Shown here piece by piece: positions 49,793 to 62,868 of a stretch of 64,000 nt of DNA; within the stretch, counting starts at the first letter, position 1, and each line of letters starts with the position of its first letter. Source of the DNA: Odontesthes bonariensis (Eukaryota > Chordata > Actinopteri > Atheriniformes > Atherinopsidae). The stretch lies in NCBI RefSeq assembly GCF_027942865.1, contig NC_134514.1, forward strand, positions 5,231,465 to 5,295,464, read 5' to 3'. Made by a program: the position numbers and the translations under genes. The notes below the pieces were generated by a model that was not told where the DNA came from, did not search any database, and was given only the letters and a program-made list of their open reading frames with translations.

Positions 49793-52700
49793 ATGAAACT
49801 GGAGTTCCTGCTGCTGTTGGCTGCGTACATGTTGGGCGGTGTGAGTGGGATGTCCACGTGTAAGACTGTGAACATGGAGATGGTGAGGCTAAAGCGCATC
49901 GAGGCCATCCGGAGCCAGATCCTCAGCAAGCTGCGTTTGCCCAAAGCTCCCGAGCCAGAAGAGTCTGGAGACAAGGAGGAGATCCCCATCGATCTGCTGT
50001 CGCTCTACAACAGCACCAAGGACATGCTGACGGAGCAGGAGAGCGAGGTCCACGCAAGCTTACCCACAGGACAGGAGGAGGAGGAGTACTTCGCCAAGGT
50101 GCTGCACAAGTTCAACATCACCAGTAAGTACCAGATCATTCAGAGCAGCTTCCATCGTGAGTCTCCTTTTCAGAAAGGAGGGCGATTGCTTAACTATTGC
50201 AGCACGAATATAGTGAATATTACACTGGAAAAAATCTTACCAAGTATATTTGTCTCATTTCTAGTCAAAATATCTCATTACACTTGATATAAGACACATC
50301 TGCCTAAAAAGTACACTGGAAAAAAGCCCCTCCAAAAATAAGTAAGAAAAACAACAAATACAAGATGTTTTTACTTGAAATAAGCAAAAAAAATCTGCCA
50401 ATGGAACTAGTGAAAATCGGCTTGTTAAGATTTCTTGAAATAAGATGTGATATTTGGGACTTTTGAGTTAAAAGTGTTCTTGAAATTAGCTTAAAAACCT
50501 CTTCAAATGTAAAAAAAAAGCTTGTTTCATGTGAAATATGACTCAAAACAATTTGTTTTCAAGACTTTTTCATTTAACAAGATATTCAAGATGTATTGTA
50601 TTAAAACAAGTCCCTATATCTGGCTGAAATGGTGCTTGTTAGGCAATTGTGTCTTATATTAAGTATAATGAGATATTCAATGAGAAATATTTACTTGGTA
50701 AGATTTAGATTTTTTCCAGTGTACTATTTCAGCCAGATATAGGAACTTGTTTTAATACAACACATATTGCAAAAATGTCTTTTATTTGTTGTTTTTTTAC
50801 TTATTTTTGGAGGGGCATTTTTTCCAGTGTATAACACGAATACACCACCCATAGTGTCTATTTATTGCAAATGTACATACTGTATTTATTATTCTCGTAC
50901 ACATCCCTATTTACAACCCATACTCAATTCCACTCTTACTGTTCCGCATTTCTAATTTTTATTCTTTTATGTTATTGTTGAGTGTTGTACTTTGCGAGTG
51001 ACGTCAAATTCCTTGTTTGTTTAGTCAAACTGGGCCAATAAAGCTGATTCTGATTCTGAAAGTGACACAGCAGTATGACGGTGATTATGTTCCTCCATTT
51101 AATGACATTATAAGCACGTTGCTCAACTCATACGTACACACAGAATGTAGGTGAACTGGTAGTTTCCACTTTGAAAATAGTTACTGGAAAAAATGTAAAT
51201 CTTACAAAGTATGTTTGTCTCATTGAGTATCTCATTACACTTAATATAAGACACAACTGCCTAACAAGTACTATTTCAGCCAGATATAGGGACTTGTTTT
51301 AATACAATACATCTGGAATATCTTGTTAAATGAAAAAGTCTTGAAAACAAATTGTTTTGAGTCATATTTCACATGAAACAAGCTTTTTTTTTTCATTTGA
51401 AGAGCTTTTTAAGCTAATTTCAAGATCACTTTTAACTCAAAAGTCCCAAATATCACATCTTATTTCAAGAAAGCTTGACAAGCCGATTTTCACTAGTTCC
51501 ATTGGCAGATTTTTTTGCTTATTTCAAGCAGAAACGTCTTGTATTTGTTGTTTTTCTTACTGATTTTTGGAGGGGCATTTTTTCCAGTGTGACTAAAAGG
51601 TGTTCTTTGGAACGAGAACCAAAGAAAGACCTTTTTTAAGAAGTCTTAGAGCTCTAACTGGGACAACAAACGTAGAGGCTTCAGCCCCATTTAATCAGAA
51701 TTTGCCTGGTGGTTAAACGTGTCCATAAATTCCCTCAACACATGTACGCCTTCTGATCTTTGCCCAACATCTCCAGGCACCTTTGAGAGTTCAGAGATCA
51801 CAGGAGTTACAAGTTAGCATGCCTGCGATCCGCCTGCGGTGTGATGCTCAGTGCTGCTTCCATCATGTGTTTTTGTGTTGCTTTATTAGCGCTGTTTGTT
51901 TGGCACGGCTGCACATGCTGTTTGTTCAGCCAAACGCTTCTCTGGCTTTCATTTAGCAACGACTCTCAAAATCATTATGACAAACAGGTTTTTTTTTTTT
52001 GGTTGGTTTCTATGCTCCATTGTTCTCTCCGTGTCTATTCTTCTCACCTGATCATGCGGGCGCACACATTATCCCCCCCCTTTCATCCACCACATCAAAA
52101 GAAAGACGCGAGTGGATGGACCGCGCTCAGGAGTGTGCACGGCACCGGGAGAACAAAGCAAACTTTCAGAATGAAGGGCTTGATTTTGTTCTGCTTAAAT
52201 GAGAGCCAAAGAACAGGATGGCACGAAGAAAGCTGAGATGACAGTGGATGTGAAAAGCACCACTCAGCCCCTTCACATTTTTTCTTTTGGTTTTCTTTTC
52301 TCTCTCCCTGGCTTTGTAACCGGGAGCATTGGGGGTTTCCTGTATGGTAACATGAGCGCTGGGTTCTCCCTTGTTTATCCTGCCACTTGTTCTCCATCTT
52401 ATCTCTTTCTCCCTGAGCGTTTTCTATCTAATTCCCCAGTTTCCTTGACAGTGATTATCTGTATCTCTTTCTCTTTCTCTTTCTATCCCCCTCTCTGCTC
52501 AGCTTCCTGAGCTCATTATCAGTGTGTTCGCAGCCTGTTTGTGACAGGGCAGCTTGGCAGGAAGGAAGACGGGCTGATGGCCACTGAGATGTTGAGTGAC
52601 TCAGGTCCGGTGTAAGCGGTGCCCATGGGGAGCATGTGTTTCCTACCTCCTTGGAATGGCAGAGAACACCCATCCAACGTCTTTGGCTGCTTGTTAAAAC

Positions 52701-55700
52701 AAAAGCGACCTCCACACACTGAAAAAGGAGAATGCCAAGTGTATGAGTGGGTTTGGTTAGGCTTACACTGGAAAAAATCAAAGTCTCACCAAGTATATTT
52801 GTCTCATTTCTAGTCAAAATATCTCATTACACTTAATATAAGACACAACTGCCTAACAAGCACCATTTCAGCCAGATATAGGGACTGTTTTGAAGACAAT
52901 ACATCTGGAATATCTTGTTAAATGAAAAAGTCTTGAAAACAAATTATTTTGAGTCACATATTATATGAAACAAGCTTTTTTTGACATTTGAAGAAGTTTT
53001 TAAGCTAATTTCAAGATCACTTTTATCTCAAAAGTCCTAAATATCACATTTTATTTCAAGAAATCTTTACAAGCCGATTTTCACTAGTTCCATTGGCAGA
53101 TTTTTTTGCTTATTTCAAGCAAAAACATCTTGTATTTGTTGTTTTTCTTACTTATTTTTGGAGGGGCATTTTTTACAGTGTATCATGAGCTGTTTTGCAA
53201 TGATTTGGAGACATCTTTTTTTTTCTTAAGAATTGTAAACACGCACGTAGAAGGAAGAGAAGGAGAGGGTCCAGCTTCTGCTTTCCTGAGTTTGAACAGA
53301 GCAAATATAGAACCCAAATGAAAACTAAAAGGCTTTTTTTTAAAACATCCATTAACGATTCTATTCGTCATTTCATTTTGAGGTTGTTGTTTTTTTTCTT
53401 TGTCAGACGACTCACACTTTCCTAAAACCCCAGAGGAGCCCACGGGGATGCATACTTGTGTGCGCAGCGTTTTAAGACTTAATAGTTTTAGTCTCCATCA
53501 CGATGATTGTCTTGTGGATTTGGATAAATTCTTTCAGCCAGTTAACAACCACACAAATCCACCTATCCCTGTCAACATAAATATAATTAATCTCATTTAC
53601 AGACACTCTTTTTTTCTTTCACGAGTCACTATTCATGACAAATGAGTTCGCTCACTGGAAGAAATCTAAATCTTACCAAGTATATATGTCTCATTGAGTA
53701 TCTCATTACACTTGATGTAAGACACAACTGCCTAACAAGTACTATTTCAGCCAGATATAGGGACTTGTTTTAATACAATACATCTGGAATATCTTGTTAA
53801 ATGAAAAAGTCTTGAAAACAAATTGTTTTGAGTCACATATCATATGAAACAAGCTTTTTTTTTACATTTGAAGAGGTTTTTAAGCTAATTTCAAGATCAC
53901 TTTTATCTCTAAAGTCCCAAATATCACATTTTATTTCAAGAAATCTTGACAAGCCGATTTTCACTAGTTCCATTGGCAGATTTTTTTTGCTTATTTCAAG
54001 CAAAAACGTCTTGTATTTGTTGTTTTTCTTACTTATTTTTGGAGGGGCATTTTTTCCAGTGGCTGCTCTGGAGTAGTTGTTGTAAAACCCTTTAACTGCC
54101 TCTTTAGCAGTGGGGTTCATTAGCTTGTGTTAAAATGGAGTTTGGTGGGGAAACGGAACATCGATGAGCAGGCTGCTGCAGGGTGGTGCAGTATAAAGGA
54201 GAGACAGACGTTTAGCCCAGTTGCTGGAATCTGATTCCTCCCACTGGTAATTACAGAGCTGTCTCCTTACCTGTCACAACAGCTGTCCCCGGCTTACCTG
54301 TGGATAGGCCCTGGTTCAACACATAAATCCCCCCCCACACCCAGGATCCTACGGTGCTATATTTACTTCAATCTGGAGGAGGGAGGATTTATTATCCCAC
54401 ACTGGAAAAAATGCCCCTCCAAAAATAAGTTAAAAAAACAACAAATACACGTTGATTTTGCTTGAAATAAGCAAAAAAATCTGCCAATGGAACTAGTGAA
54501 AATCAGCTTGTCAAGATTTCTTGAAATAAAATGTGATATTTAGGACTTTTGAGATAAAAGTGATCTTGAAATTAGCTTAAAAACCTCTTCAAATGAAAAA
54601 AAAAAGCTTGTTTCATGTAAAATATGACTCAAAACAAGATGTTTTCAAGACTTTTTCATTTAACAAGATATTCCAGATGTATTGTATTCAAACAAGTCCC
54701 TATATCTGGCTGAAATGGTACTTGTTAGGCAGTTGTGTCTTATATTAAGTGTAATGAGATACTCAATGAGACAAATATACTTGGTAAGATTTACATTTTT
54801 TCCAGTGCAGCCAAGCACCGAGAGGAGATTTTAAACTTCATGCCCCCAAAGAATTGAACTTTCATTGTACGTTGAATTTCCATGATATGCCTGGAGAGAT
54901 AATGCAAGCTGTGTTAATTAGAAAGTAGAAGTGAGCATGAAGCTTCACTGTAATTATGGTACCGAAGCCAATATGCTTCTTAAGGGAAGTGGCTTAATTT
55001 CCTGTTTCGTGAACACTTCTCTAACTTCGAACACATTCATCTCACTTTTCCCAAACTAACTGGAGACCACGACTTTGTGTGCTTCCTTTTTGCTTGTTTC
55101 AGTTGCCAGTTCACTGCTCTCCTCACGCCGTGCTCTGTTGTTGTCGCTCTATGCTTGAAACTCTTTTGACTCTGCTTTGGGTGTGACCAGTAAAATGTCA
55201 TTTCATTTCCTGTGACATTCTACATCAGCTCATTTTAGTTTCAATTTGGCTCAACGGGGGTGAAACACGACCTCTGTGACGGAGCAGATGGTGGTACCGG
55301 TGAATGATACATGAGCAGCCGGAGAATCCTGGTACGGCCTGGGTGGAGTATGCAGTGCAAGTATGCGAGGCTGGGTTGGGTTCCTGTCAAAGTCATTCCT
55401 ACACTGGAAAAAAATGCCCCTCCAAAAATAAGTAAGAAAAACAACAAATAAGACGATTTTGCTTGAAATAATCAAAAAAATCTGCCAATGGAACTAGTGA
55501 AAATTGGCTTGTCAAGATTTCTCTAAATAAAATGTGATATTTAGGACTTTTGAGTTAAAAGTGATCTTGAAATTAGCTTAAAAACCTCTTAAAATGAAAA
55601 AAAAAGCTTGTTTAATGTGAAATATGACTCAGAACTATTTGTTTTCAAGATGTATTGTATTAAAACAAGTGTCTATATCTTGCTGAAATGGTAATTGTTA

Positions 55701-58700
55701 GGCAGTTATGTCTTATATTAAGTGTAATGAGATACTCAATGAAACAAATATACTTGGTAAGATTTAGATTTTTTCCAGTGCAGACTTGAGAGTAGAGATC
55801 CTTTTGCTTTGGCAGGCTGAGGCAGAGTAGAGGATCTGGGCCGGGGCCAGACCCTGCGCTCCATTGATACATAACTCCAATTTCTCTACACCCCCCCTGA
55901 CAAGTGTGAGTTAAATTCGCATGAGTGCATACTTTACTTTGCTGTTTTCTTTTCATTCACCTCCCTCCATCCCCCTTCCGCAGCCTCCTGCTTTCTCTTT
56001 CCACGCAGCGTTTCCCGATCATCTGCCTGCCTGTGCTTATCTTTGCATGCCTCTGTCTGACTTCATCTTTTGTAACGTTAAACCGGTTGATTTATGGCGC
56101 TAAACTTTTCGGTAGCCCTGTCTCTGTTTTTTATCAGACTCTGTAGGGAGAATGTTCTTGCTGGGAAAAGTTGGGAGTTAAAATTGCAAATATGGGCAGC
56201 GACACTGTGGGAAAAGAAAACTCACTGTAGTCCAATTTACTGCAGCTGAAACAGATGAATGTTTGGCTGCAAGTTAGGATTATTGAGTAACACTCTGAAT
56301 TCAACTGTATGAGAAAACATTTTCATCATGTTTGCTGAAGAAAAACAGAAAGATTTCAGCCTATTTTGAGTTAAATGACAGACTGACATGAAGCGAGTGT
56401 ATAAATATGTGGCTATCCAAACTCCGGATTCTTTCAACCACTTTTCCATTAATGATTTCCTTATCAGACTCCAGTGGCGTAACTTCCACGAACCACAGTA
56501 GGGAGTCATCACTGGAAAGTGTTTATAAAAGAGCTCACAGTGGGGTTACATGGCACTGAAAGGATCAGATTGTTGGCTAAATTACAATAAGACTGAGTTG
56601 AGCAAGGGTAATTCTCCTTGGATATATGGCGGTGAATGAATGGGATCAGAGGCACAAAGCGTGTCATGATAGGTGGCGCTGTACCCATTCCAGCTGTTGC
56701 TAATAGAGCCACTTCCTGTTGACCTCTTCACCACCAACAACAACAACAAACTCAGGCATTGGAGAAAGATGGAGAACGCAGAGCGAGATGAAGCTACGTC
56801 CCTCTACATTTGGTCTGTGATGAGCTGCTTGTTGCACAAACTCGATGCCCAACGGAGCATTCTCCATCGCGTTGTTTGTTTCTTTCTGACGGCGACAACA
56901 ACAGGAATATCGTCTCCTTTGACTTCCGGGTCACGACCCCGGGAAAACATCTGGAGCATGCGCAGAACGCAAAGTCTGATTCACCACGTGCTTTAGCGTC
57001 TACACTGAAAAAAATGCCCCTCCAAAAATAAGTTAAAAAAACAACAAATACAAGACGTTTTTGCTTGAAATAAGCAAAAAAATCTGCCAATCGAACTAGT
57101 GAAAATCGGCTTGTCAAGTATAATATCAGACAAATATACTTGGTAAGATTTAGATTTTTGGTACATTTTTTCCAGTGTTTCAACCGAGTTATCTCGGGGT
57201 CTTAATCCGATCCGATCCAATTCTTAGTCAGATTAAGGCGTCTACATGAATTTAATAACTCAGTCTTATTGTAATTTAGCCAATTATCTGATCCTTTCAG
57301 TGCCATGTAACCCCACTGACTTCGTGACTGGGTGTCAGATCAATGGAGCCAGTAGGTAAAGTCCACTGACCATTTAAAAAGGGTGTACACAGCCACATCA
57401 ATCCTGCCAAATGGTTTGAGTAAAGCAGAGTTTCGAAGCCTGAAGTTTGTAATTTGGTCGCCACTTTAGGCCGGAAATTGAACTGAAGGGTGCAAAGATA
57501 AAGATACACAATTCTAAAAGTACAAACAAACTTGACTGAAGGCGAAATACACATGCTTTTTTTAAGAAAAGACATGCTTTGACAAATGTATAAGTGCTAA
57601 GTCAGCTTATTTACTGAAGAAAAAGTGGAGAAAGTACAGCCCCTGAAATGTAAGTGAGTTAAAAGTAACCCTTTGAAGAACAATTCCACCTGCTGTTCCA
57701 GTGCAAATCTAACTGAACAATGTGTCATAACATAAACAGATTAAACCTTTCTGACATCAGTCACGAAAACATAATAAACACTGACACAACACTTTTGCAG
57801 GGAGTGTTTTTTAGTGGCCGTATCCAGCAGTCACAGCTCTGCAGAATCAGGGAGCAATTCTAACAGAAGAGCTGATATTCTCCATGTCAAACTTCTCAAA
57901 ACTCCAAAATTTCATGGTGGTTTGTCACTATTTTCTCATTTGAAAAACATCCTTCTTTCCGCCACGTCATCACATGTTGGTTGGTTGGTCAACCTGTAGT
58001 CTGCTGCCGATCAGCTATGAATCACAATAACTTGCTGCTCCTTATCTGTTCTGTCTGGAGTGCTGTGTGCTATACTTTCCTCCATGTTACTATTCACTGG
58101 CTGTTCCTGCCACAGGCATTACATTCAAGTCTGCTTAGTTCCCCTGGAAAAAATGCCCCTCCAAAAATAAGTAAAAAAAACAACAAATAAAAGACGTTTT
58201 TGCTTGAAATAAGCAAAAAAATCTGCCAATGGAACTAGTGAAAATCGGCTTGTCAAGATTTCCTGAAATAAGATGTGATATTTGGGACTTTTGAGAAAAA
58301 AGTGATCTTGAAATTAGCTTAAAAACTTCTTCAAATGTCAAAAAAAGCTTGTTTCATATGAAATATGACTCAAAACAATTTGTTTTCAAGACTTTTTCAT
58401 TTAACAAGATATTCCAGATGTTTTCAAACAAGTCCCTATATCTGGCTGAAATAGTACTTGTTAGTCGATTGTGTCTTGTATTAAGTGTAATGAGATATTT
58501 TGACAAGAAATTAGACAAATATACTTGGTAAGACTTTGATTTTTTCCAGTCTAAATGTCGCTGTAGCCTCATTGTTTGCAGCAGCTTTCTTTGCTGCCAC
58601 CTGTTGGGAGCTAGCGTCAGAGCTAGCGTCAGAGCTAGCGGCTAACAGAAACTAAAGAAACTGATAAAGAAGACTGGCTCTGTGCTGGTGACTGCTATGG

Positions 58701-61700
58701 AGCAAATGATGTTGCACAAGTTGCTGAACACGATGGATAATGCTGCACACCCCCTACACAACATAGTGATTAAACAATGAGGGTTTTCAGTCAGAGGCTT
58801 CCTCAGCTTTGCTGCCCACAGCTACAACCCTACTCCACCTCTTCAAGGCAAGGCAATTTTATTTGTAGAGCACAATTCGTACACAAGGTAATTCAAAGTG
58901 CTTTACAGATACATAAAATCACAAGAAGGCAATACAATCATTAAAAAAATTTAAAAAGAATTTAAAAAATAAAATAAAATAAAAAATAAAAAAAACATTA
59001 AAAATAATCATTAATTAATTAATTTAAAAGTGACGAGTGCAGATAAAATACTTTCAGGTGTCATATGCACAGCTAAATGGAACTGTTTTCAGCCTGGATT
59101 TAAACATTGTCAGAGTTGAGGCCTGTCTCACATCTTCTGGAAGACTGTTCCAGATTTTAGGGGCATAAAACTTCAGTCACATAAGTAAACTCAATAATAA
59201 CTATATGCCCAGAAATTAAATGGGTCACTTATGTAAAAGTTCACCCCTTGTACAGTTGTCAAGAATAGGGAAGCTTTGTTTTTCATCAGGCTGTACAATC
59301 TTGTATCTTCTGTGAAGTTTTGCATGCTAACATCAGATATATGGGGAATGACAGTAGACCATATATAAGAATTGGTTTCTGAGTTTAGTATTGAAGCCTG
59401 TAGTTAAACACTTTGCCAGGACAATCTCTGCCTATTATGAGCCTAAAGGGACCATAATTTGACGACAGGGTGGAGCTGGAGGGTGTTGTGTACGAGAATA
59501 AGTATCTTTGAGATCTGGTATCTGTTGAGTTGCCTTCAGAGGAACCGTAGAGGACCGGATCTGCCAAATAATGTCAAAGGACTTCTGTAGACTTAGTACT
59601 TCATGAGAGAAAGTGATGTTTTTTAATTAGAGTCCACTGAAACCTGTGATGTTTTGTAACCAGTGCTGAGCAATCATCAGTAATGCTGCACTTTAAGGTA
59701 CGTTGACTTTCCAGATTTAAGAGAAGGATTGTGTTAATCTTTTATATACAGTCTATGGGATCGACACACTTTTGGAGACAAGCTCAAGTGGCCATTGCAA
59801 ATTGCTAAATACTCTCCAATTTTCATGCTCTCGTTCTATGCGAATCCTTTTGGGAGCTTTTCGTTGTTAGCTGTAGTCAGTAGCTGCCAAGTTAGGATGC
59901 TTGTTGGTCCAAAACAACTACACCCTGGACTCAAACTGACATCAGAAACTCAGAACAGGATGATTTTCATTTGGACCTGCTATGACCAGTGATACAAAGA
60001 ATCAAGTTTAGAGAATCCAATCTTTTTAATGGTCTAGAAACACATCACCATCACCATATACTGGCACCAAACATTTCTGTTGTGGAAGTTTTTTAAAGGA
60101 CTTGAAATTTGTGATGTCCTTAAAGGGAAAACAAGCAAATGTTTATTTTATTTTATTTTATTTATTTATTTTAAAAATGTATATGAAAATTATTGAAATA
60201 TATATATATATACATTTATTTAATCTATTTTTTTATTTTTTATTTTTTACACACAAATAGACATATGCACACACACATTAAAAAAATTTAAATAAAATTT
60301 TTTTATATATATATATATATGTATATATATAGTCTATATTTATTTTTTAATTTTGATTTTTTTTAAGGTGTGTGTGCATATGTCTATTTGTGTGTATGTG
60401 CTGGGTTGGGGCAGAGTGGGGTGGGCATGGGGGCTGCTTTTAAACATGTATAGCACTTTGTGCTACATTTTAATGTATGAAAAGTGCTTTATAAATAAAG
60501 TTTGATTTCATTTGAAATGAGGAAGAACCACCGAAACGTTTTAGAGAACTAACTCAATCAGACTCTTAAAGCAGCATCACTCTGCTGCTCAGTGAGATGA
60601 AGCTCAAATAGAAGTGAGTGGGAACACACAGCAGCAGATCCAGCTGTCTTCCACTGGTCTCAGCAGTGAAAAGAGTAAAGCTACTATGAGGGAAATCACA
60701 GATTAATGGACTCCCCAGATAACAGTCAGATGGGATCTGATAAATCATGCGAGAAGCCAGGCAATCCACAAGGACCCCACCCCACAACCCAATGGGAGCC
60801 ATGAATCTACAGCTAATTTCCTGGTACCAGACTCCCTTCTTAGTCTGTCAGACTGGTCGGAGCTCTTTAAGCAGCGTTAAGGATGGGTGACCTTTTCATT
60901 TGAATGTTATTCATACAAATACCTCTGTGCAGTAACCTGAAACATTTGAGATTTCTTTGGATTGATAGAGAGAAGCATCCTGACACAGTTTTTAAGAAAA
61001 TGTAAAAGTTGTTCATAGTTAATGTTTAATTCACTAAATGTTTGAATATAACAGAAAGAAAATCACAATCAACCAAATTCAGAATTGAATGGTTAGGCCC
61101 ATTCAAAAATGTAATGTAATGTTATTATTAGGGCTGGGCAACGATTAAAATGTTTAATCTAATTAATCACATGATTTCTCTGATTAATCACGATTAATCG
61201 CATTTGTACGCAAAATCCAAAAATGAATTAAAAAGTAGTGTACATCTTTTAGCATTTAGTTTTATTTTAAATGTGCTGCTATATGAATGAAAGTGCCATA
61301 ACATTTGTTGTGCAAACACACTTTTAACATCAGCATCTTTCTGTAGTTTTTATGTAGAAGCCTCGCTCCACTGTCTGTTTCCTTGAATGACTTGCTGCTA
61401 TCAGTTGTGTGTTTTGCCTTTAAGTGATATTTTAGACTGGAACTACTACGCTGAGAAGACAATTCAACTTGGCAGTGTTTACAGATGACTTTGGTTCTGT
61501 CGACTCCGCCGTCTGGAAGAACTTTAAAATGTAAACGGCCGAGTAAAAGTTCCGTACCCTTCTCCATGTTTAGTGGATCCGCCGATTACTTTCTTTTCCG
61601 GTTCCACAGCAGACAGCAACAGACTTTTACAAAATAAAAGCCTGTGAGCAACAGACTTTTACAATAATAAAATAAATAATAAAACCTGCGTTAATGCGCA

Positions 61701-62868
61701 ATAAAATATTTATCGGCGTTAAATAATTGACGAGGTAACTCGCCCAGTCCTAGTAATTCTCTTATAATCATGGTCTTACAAATCTTCTGAGAACTCAGGT
61801 GTACTATTGCCATAATCTATTTGTTCTTGTACTATTTCATAAGAGATTACTAATTGAATGAAGTCCAAGCATCATCTGACATCTACTTTACCTCTCTAAG
61901 GAGCTAGGTTCTTGAGAAACTCACAAGATCACAATTAAGGAGGAATTTATTTTGCCTGGCTCCGACTTATCTGTTTGTGCCCAAAACAAAAAATTCATCC
62001 AGACGGCATTGGATGTTTCATCCAAATGTTTCTATATATGTAGGACTTCTCAGATGCATTAAAACCTGCCACATCAGGTTCCAACTTCACCAGAAACACA
62101 AAATGTCTTTGTCTGAGACCGAAACCTTTAATCAATGCTCCTGTTCTCTTCTATTTCTACTCATTTTTGATAACAAACCTGGGGGAAAATTGGAGAAACA
62201 ACACATGTGTGAGCTGAAGATATCTCTTCTTTAAATATAGTGAAGCACTTAAAGTCTGAGCTGATTTTTACAGGTATAAACAAGGCTAAAGGCTAAACAA
62301 TAAATAATAAAGCTTGGGTCTTTACATTTTCAAACTAAATTCGGAACAACCAAAACACACCATAAATGAAAAATAACACATAAATAGCAAATCAACTCAG
62401 ATGAGTTCCTTTGTTTTGTGCATAAAGTTGATTTGAAACTGAATAAAACTTTGTGTGGACGGATCAGAAATAGAAAAAGGAACATTGTACTACACTCTAC
62501 GTTCTGTTCTGCATGCATCTTTGACAGTTACATGAGTTTTATTTGTTTGTGTGAAACAGTTGAATAAGTAACTCCAATTTTTTTTATCCATCCCACAGGA
62601 AAAAACACCTCAGATAGCTCCAAAACGATGTTCTTCAACATCTCTGAGATACGGAACAGCGTGGGGGATGACCACCTGCTGACCAGCGCGGAGCTGCGGA
62701 TGCTCATCAAGACCACCACGATCCCCACCGAGCAGCGCGTGGAGCTGTACTACGGCTCAGGAGGCACGTTGCGCTACCACGCGTCCCGCTTTGTGACCAA
62801 CGCGCTGAAAGAAAAATGGCTCTCCTTTGATGTGACTGAACCTCTGCGGAGCTGGCTCCAAGAAACGG
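49793..62868 (+). CDS. tgfb1: Transforming growth factor beta-1, propeptide exons (partial)
   Basis: TGF-beta1 is secreted as a latent complex in which the N-terminal propeptide (LAP) cages the C-terminal growth factor. Two coding exons are visible: 49793-50123 and 62599-62868, both ending in phase 1. Exon 1 encodes a signal peptide (residues 1-19, Leu-rich), then MSTCKTVNMEM with Cys23 at the position that bonds LTBP or GARP, then RIEAIRSQILSKLRL and a glycosylation site at Asn73 (YNST). Exon 2 encodes MFFNISEIR, SAELRML, VELYYGSGG and LSFDVTEPLRSWL. STCKT and RIEAIR-QILSKLRL fit TGFB1 best. ATG 49793 starts the signal peptide and has A at -3. The 12.5-kb intron 1 is full of MITEs. Exon 2 equals human exons 2 and 3 joined. 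The mature-domain exons lie right of the window. Confidence 0.92.
50223..50829 (-). mobile_element. CACTG-MITE, outer copy (TA flanks), internally deleted
   Basis: It begins CACTGGAAAAAATCTTACC and ends GGGGCATTTTTTCCAGTG, with TA outside both ends. It is interrupted at 50314-50721. Its middle is shortened after TTTTAATACAACACAT. Confidence 0.88.
50314..50721 (+). mobile_element. CACTG-MITE nested in another copy
   Basis: The outer copy reads CTAAAAAGTA before it and TACTATTTCAGCC after it. Undisturbed copies read AAGTACTATTTCAGCC, so TA was duplicated on insertion. It begins CACTGGAAAAAAGCCCCTCC. Confidence 0.92.
50940..51060 (+). mobile_element. LINE 3' end
   Basis: It ends GCCAATAAAGCTGATTCTGA then TTCTGAA, the plus-strand counterpart of 43262-43320. 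Confidence 0.5.
51183..51589 (-). mobile_element. CACTG-MITE
   Basis: It begins ACTGGAAAAAATGTAAATCT and ends GGGGCATTTTTTCCAGTG. The terminal C on the left is lost. Confidence 0.88.
51590..52765. other. tgfb1 intron 1, no gene
   Basis: No exon or named repeat is recognised. There are CT-rich tracts at 52075-52085 and 52465-52490. Confidence 0.45.
52766..53180 (-). mobile_element. CACTG-MITE
   Basis: It begins CACTGGAAAAAATCAAAGTC and ends GGGGCATTTTTTACAGTG, with TA on both flanks. Confidence 0.9.
53653..54061 (-). mobile_element. CACTG-MITE
   Basis: It begins CACTGGAAGAAATCTAAATC and ends GGGGCATTTTTTCCAGTG. GCT stands outside both ends (53650-53652 and 54062-54064), suggesting a 3-bp duplication in this case. 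Confidence 0.9.
54400..54807 (+). mobile_element. CACTG-MITE
   Basis: It begins CACTGGAAAAAATGCCCCTC and ends TTACATTTTTTCCAGTG. CA stands outside both ends. Confidence 0.9.
55402..55780 (+). mobile_element. CACTG-MITE with a short internal deletion
   Basis: It begins CACTGGAAAAAAATGCCCCT and ends TTTAGATTTTTTCCAGTG. It lacks about 30-40 bp between TTTTCAAGA and TGTATTGTATT. Confidence 0.88.
56542..57314 (-). mobile_element. Harbinger-like element, copy 2 (complete ends)
   Basis: Terminal inverted repeats of about 60 bp: the left reads GGGGTTACATGGCACTGAAA, then GGATCAGAT, AAATTACAATAAGAC, and the right is its complement ending CCATGTAACCCC. The plus-strand frame at 56673-56996 encodes about 107 residues nearly identical to the frame in copy 1. 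A deleted CACTG-MITE is nested at 57003-57177. The superfamily is inferred, not shown. Confidence 0.7.
57003..57177 (+). mobile_element. CACTG-MITE, internally deleted, nested
   Basis: It begins CACTGAAAAAAATGCCCCTC, jumps after CGGCTTGTCAAG to ATATCAGACAAATATAC, and ends TTTTTCCAGTG. Compared with copy 1 of the host element, about 17 bp of host sequence is lost at the site. Confidence 0.85.
57315..58143. other. tgfb1 intron 1, no gene
   Basis: No exon or named repeat is recognised. Confidence 0.45.
58144..58550 (+). mobile_element. CACTG-MITE
   Basis: It begins CTGGAAAAAATGCCCCTCC (two terminal bases lost) and ends TTTGATTTTTTCCAGT. Confidence 0.88.
58609..58641 (+). repeat. 12-bp triplet repeat
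   Basis: Three tandem copies of GAGCTAGCGTCA-like sequence, the last incomplete. Confidence 0.8.
58850..59165 (-). mobile_element. LINE 3' fragment
   Basis: AAGGCAAGGCAATTTTATTT and AATTCAAAGTGCTTTACAG form a common fish LINE 3' end, followed by an AAAT-rich tract and a short coding remnant (frame of LPEDVRQASTL type near 59110-59150). Confidence 0.6.
59166..60120. other. tgfb1 intron 1, no gene
   Basis: No exon or recognisable repeat is seen. Confidence 0.45.
60140..60520 (+). repeat. AT/TTTA simple repeats, hairpin and LINE tail
   Basis: TTTTA and TA runs surround an inverted repeat: ACACACAAATAGACATATGC at about 60250 pairs with GCATATGTCTATTTGTGTGT at about 60376. Then 60440-60520 ends AAAAGTGCTTTATAAATAAA, a LINE-type 3' end. 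Confidence 0.65.
61129..61752 (-). mobile_element. hAT element remnant with BED zinc finger
   Basis: The ends are TAGGGCTGGGC and GCCCAGTCCTA. The flanking octamers GTTATTAT and GTAATTCT differ at two positions, consistent with an old 8-bp hAT duplication. The minus-strand frame (61262-61567) encodes a BED zinc finger (VICKHCQVELSS, then LKYHLKAKHT), as at the N-terminus of hAT transposases. The catalytic domain is absent. Confidence 0.75.

Noticed and set aside
51841-52397. Open frames of 100-131 codons in tgfb1 intron 1
   Set aside because: No recognisable domain, and they overlap each other on opposite strands in CT-rich DNA.
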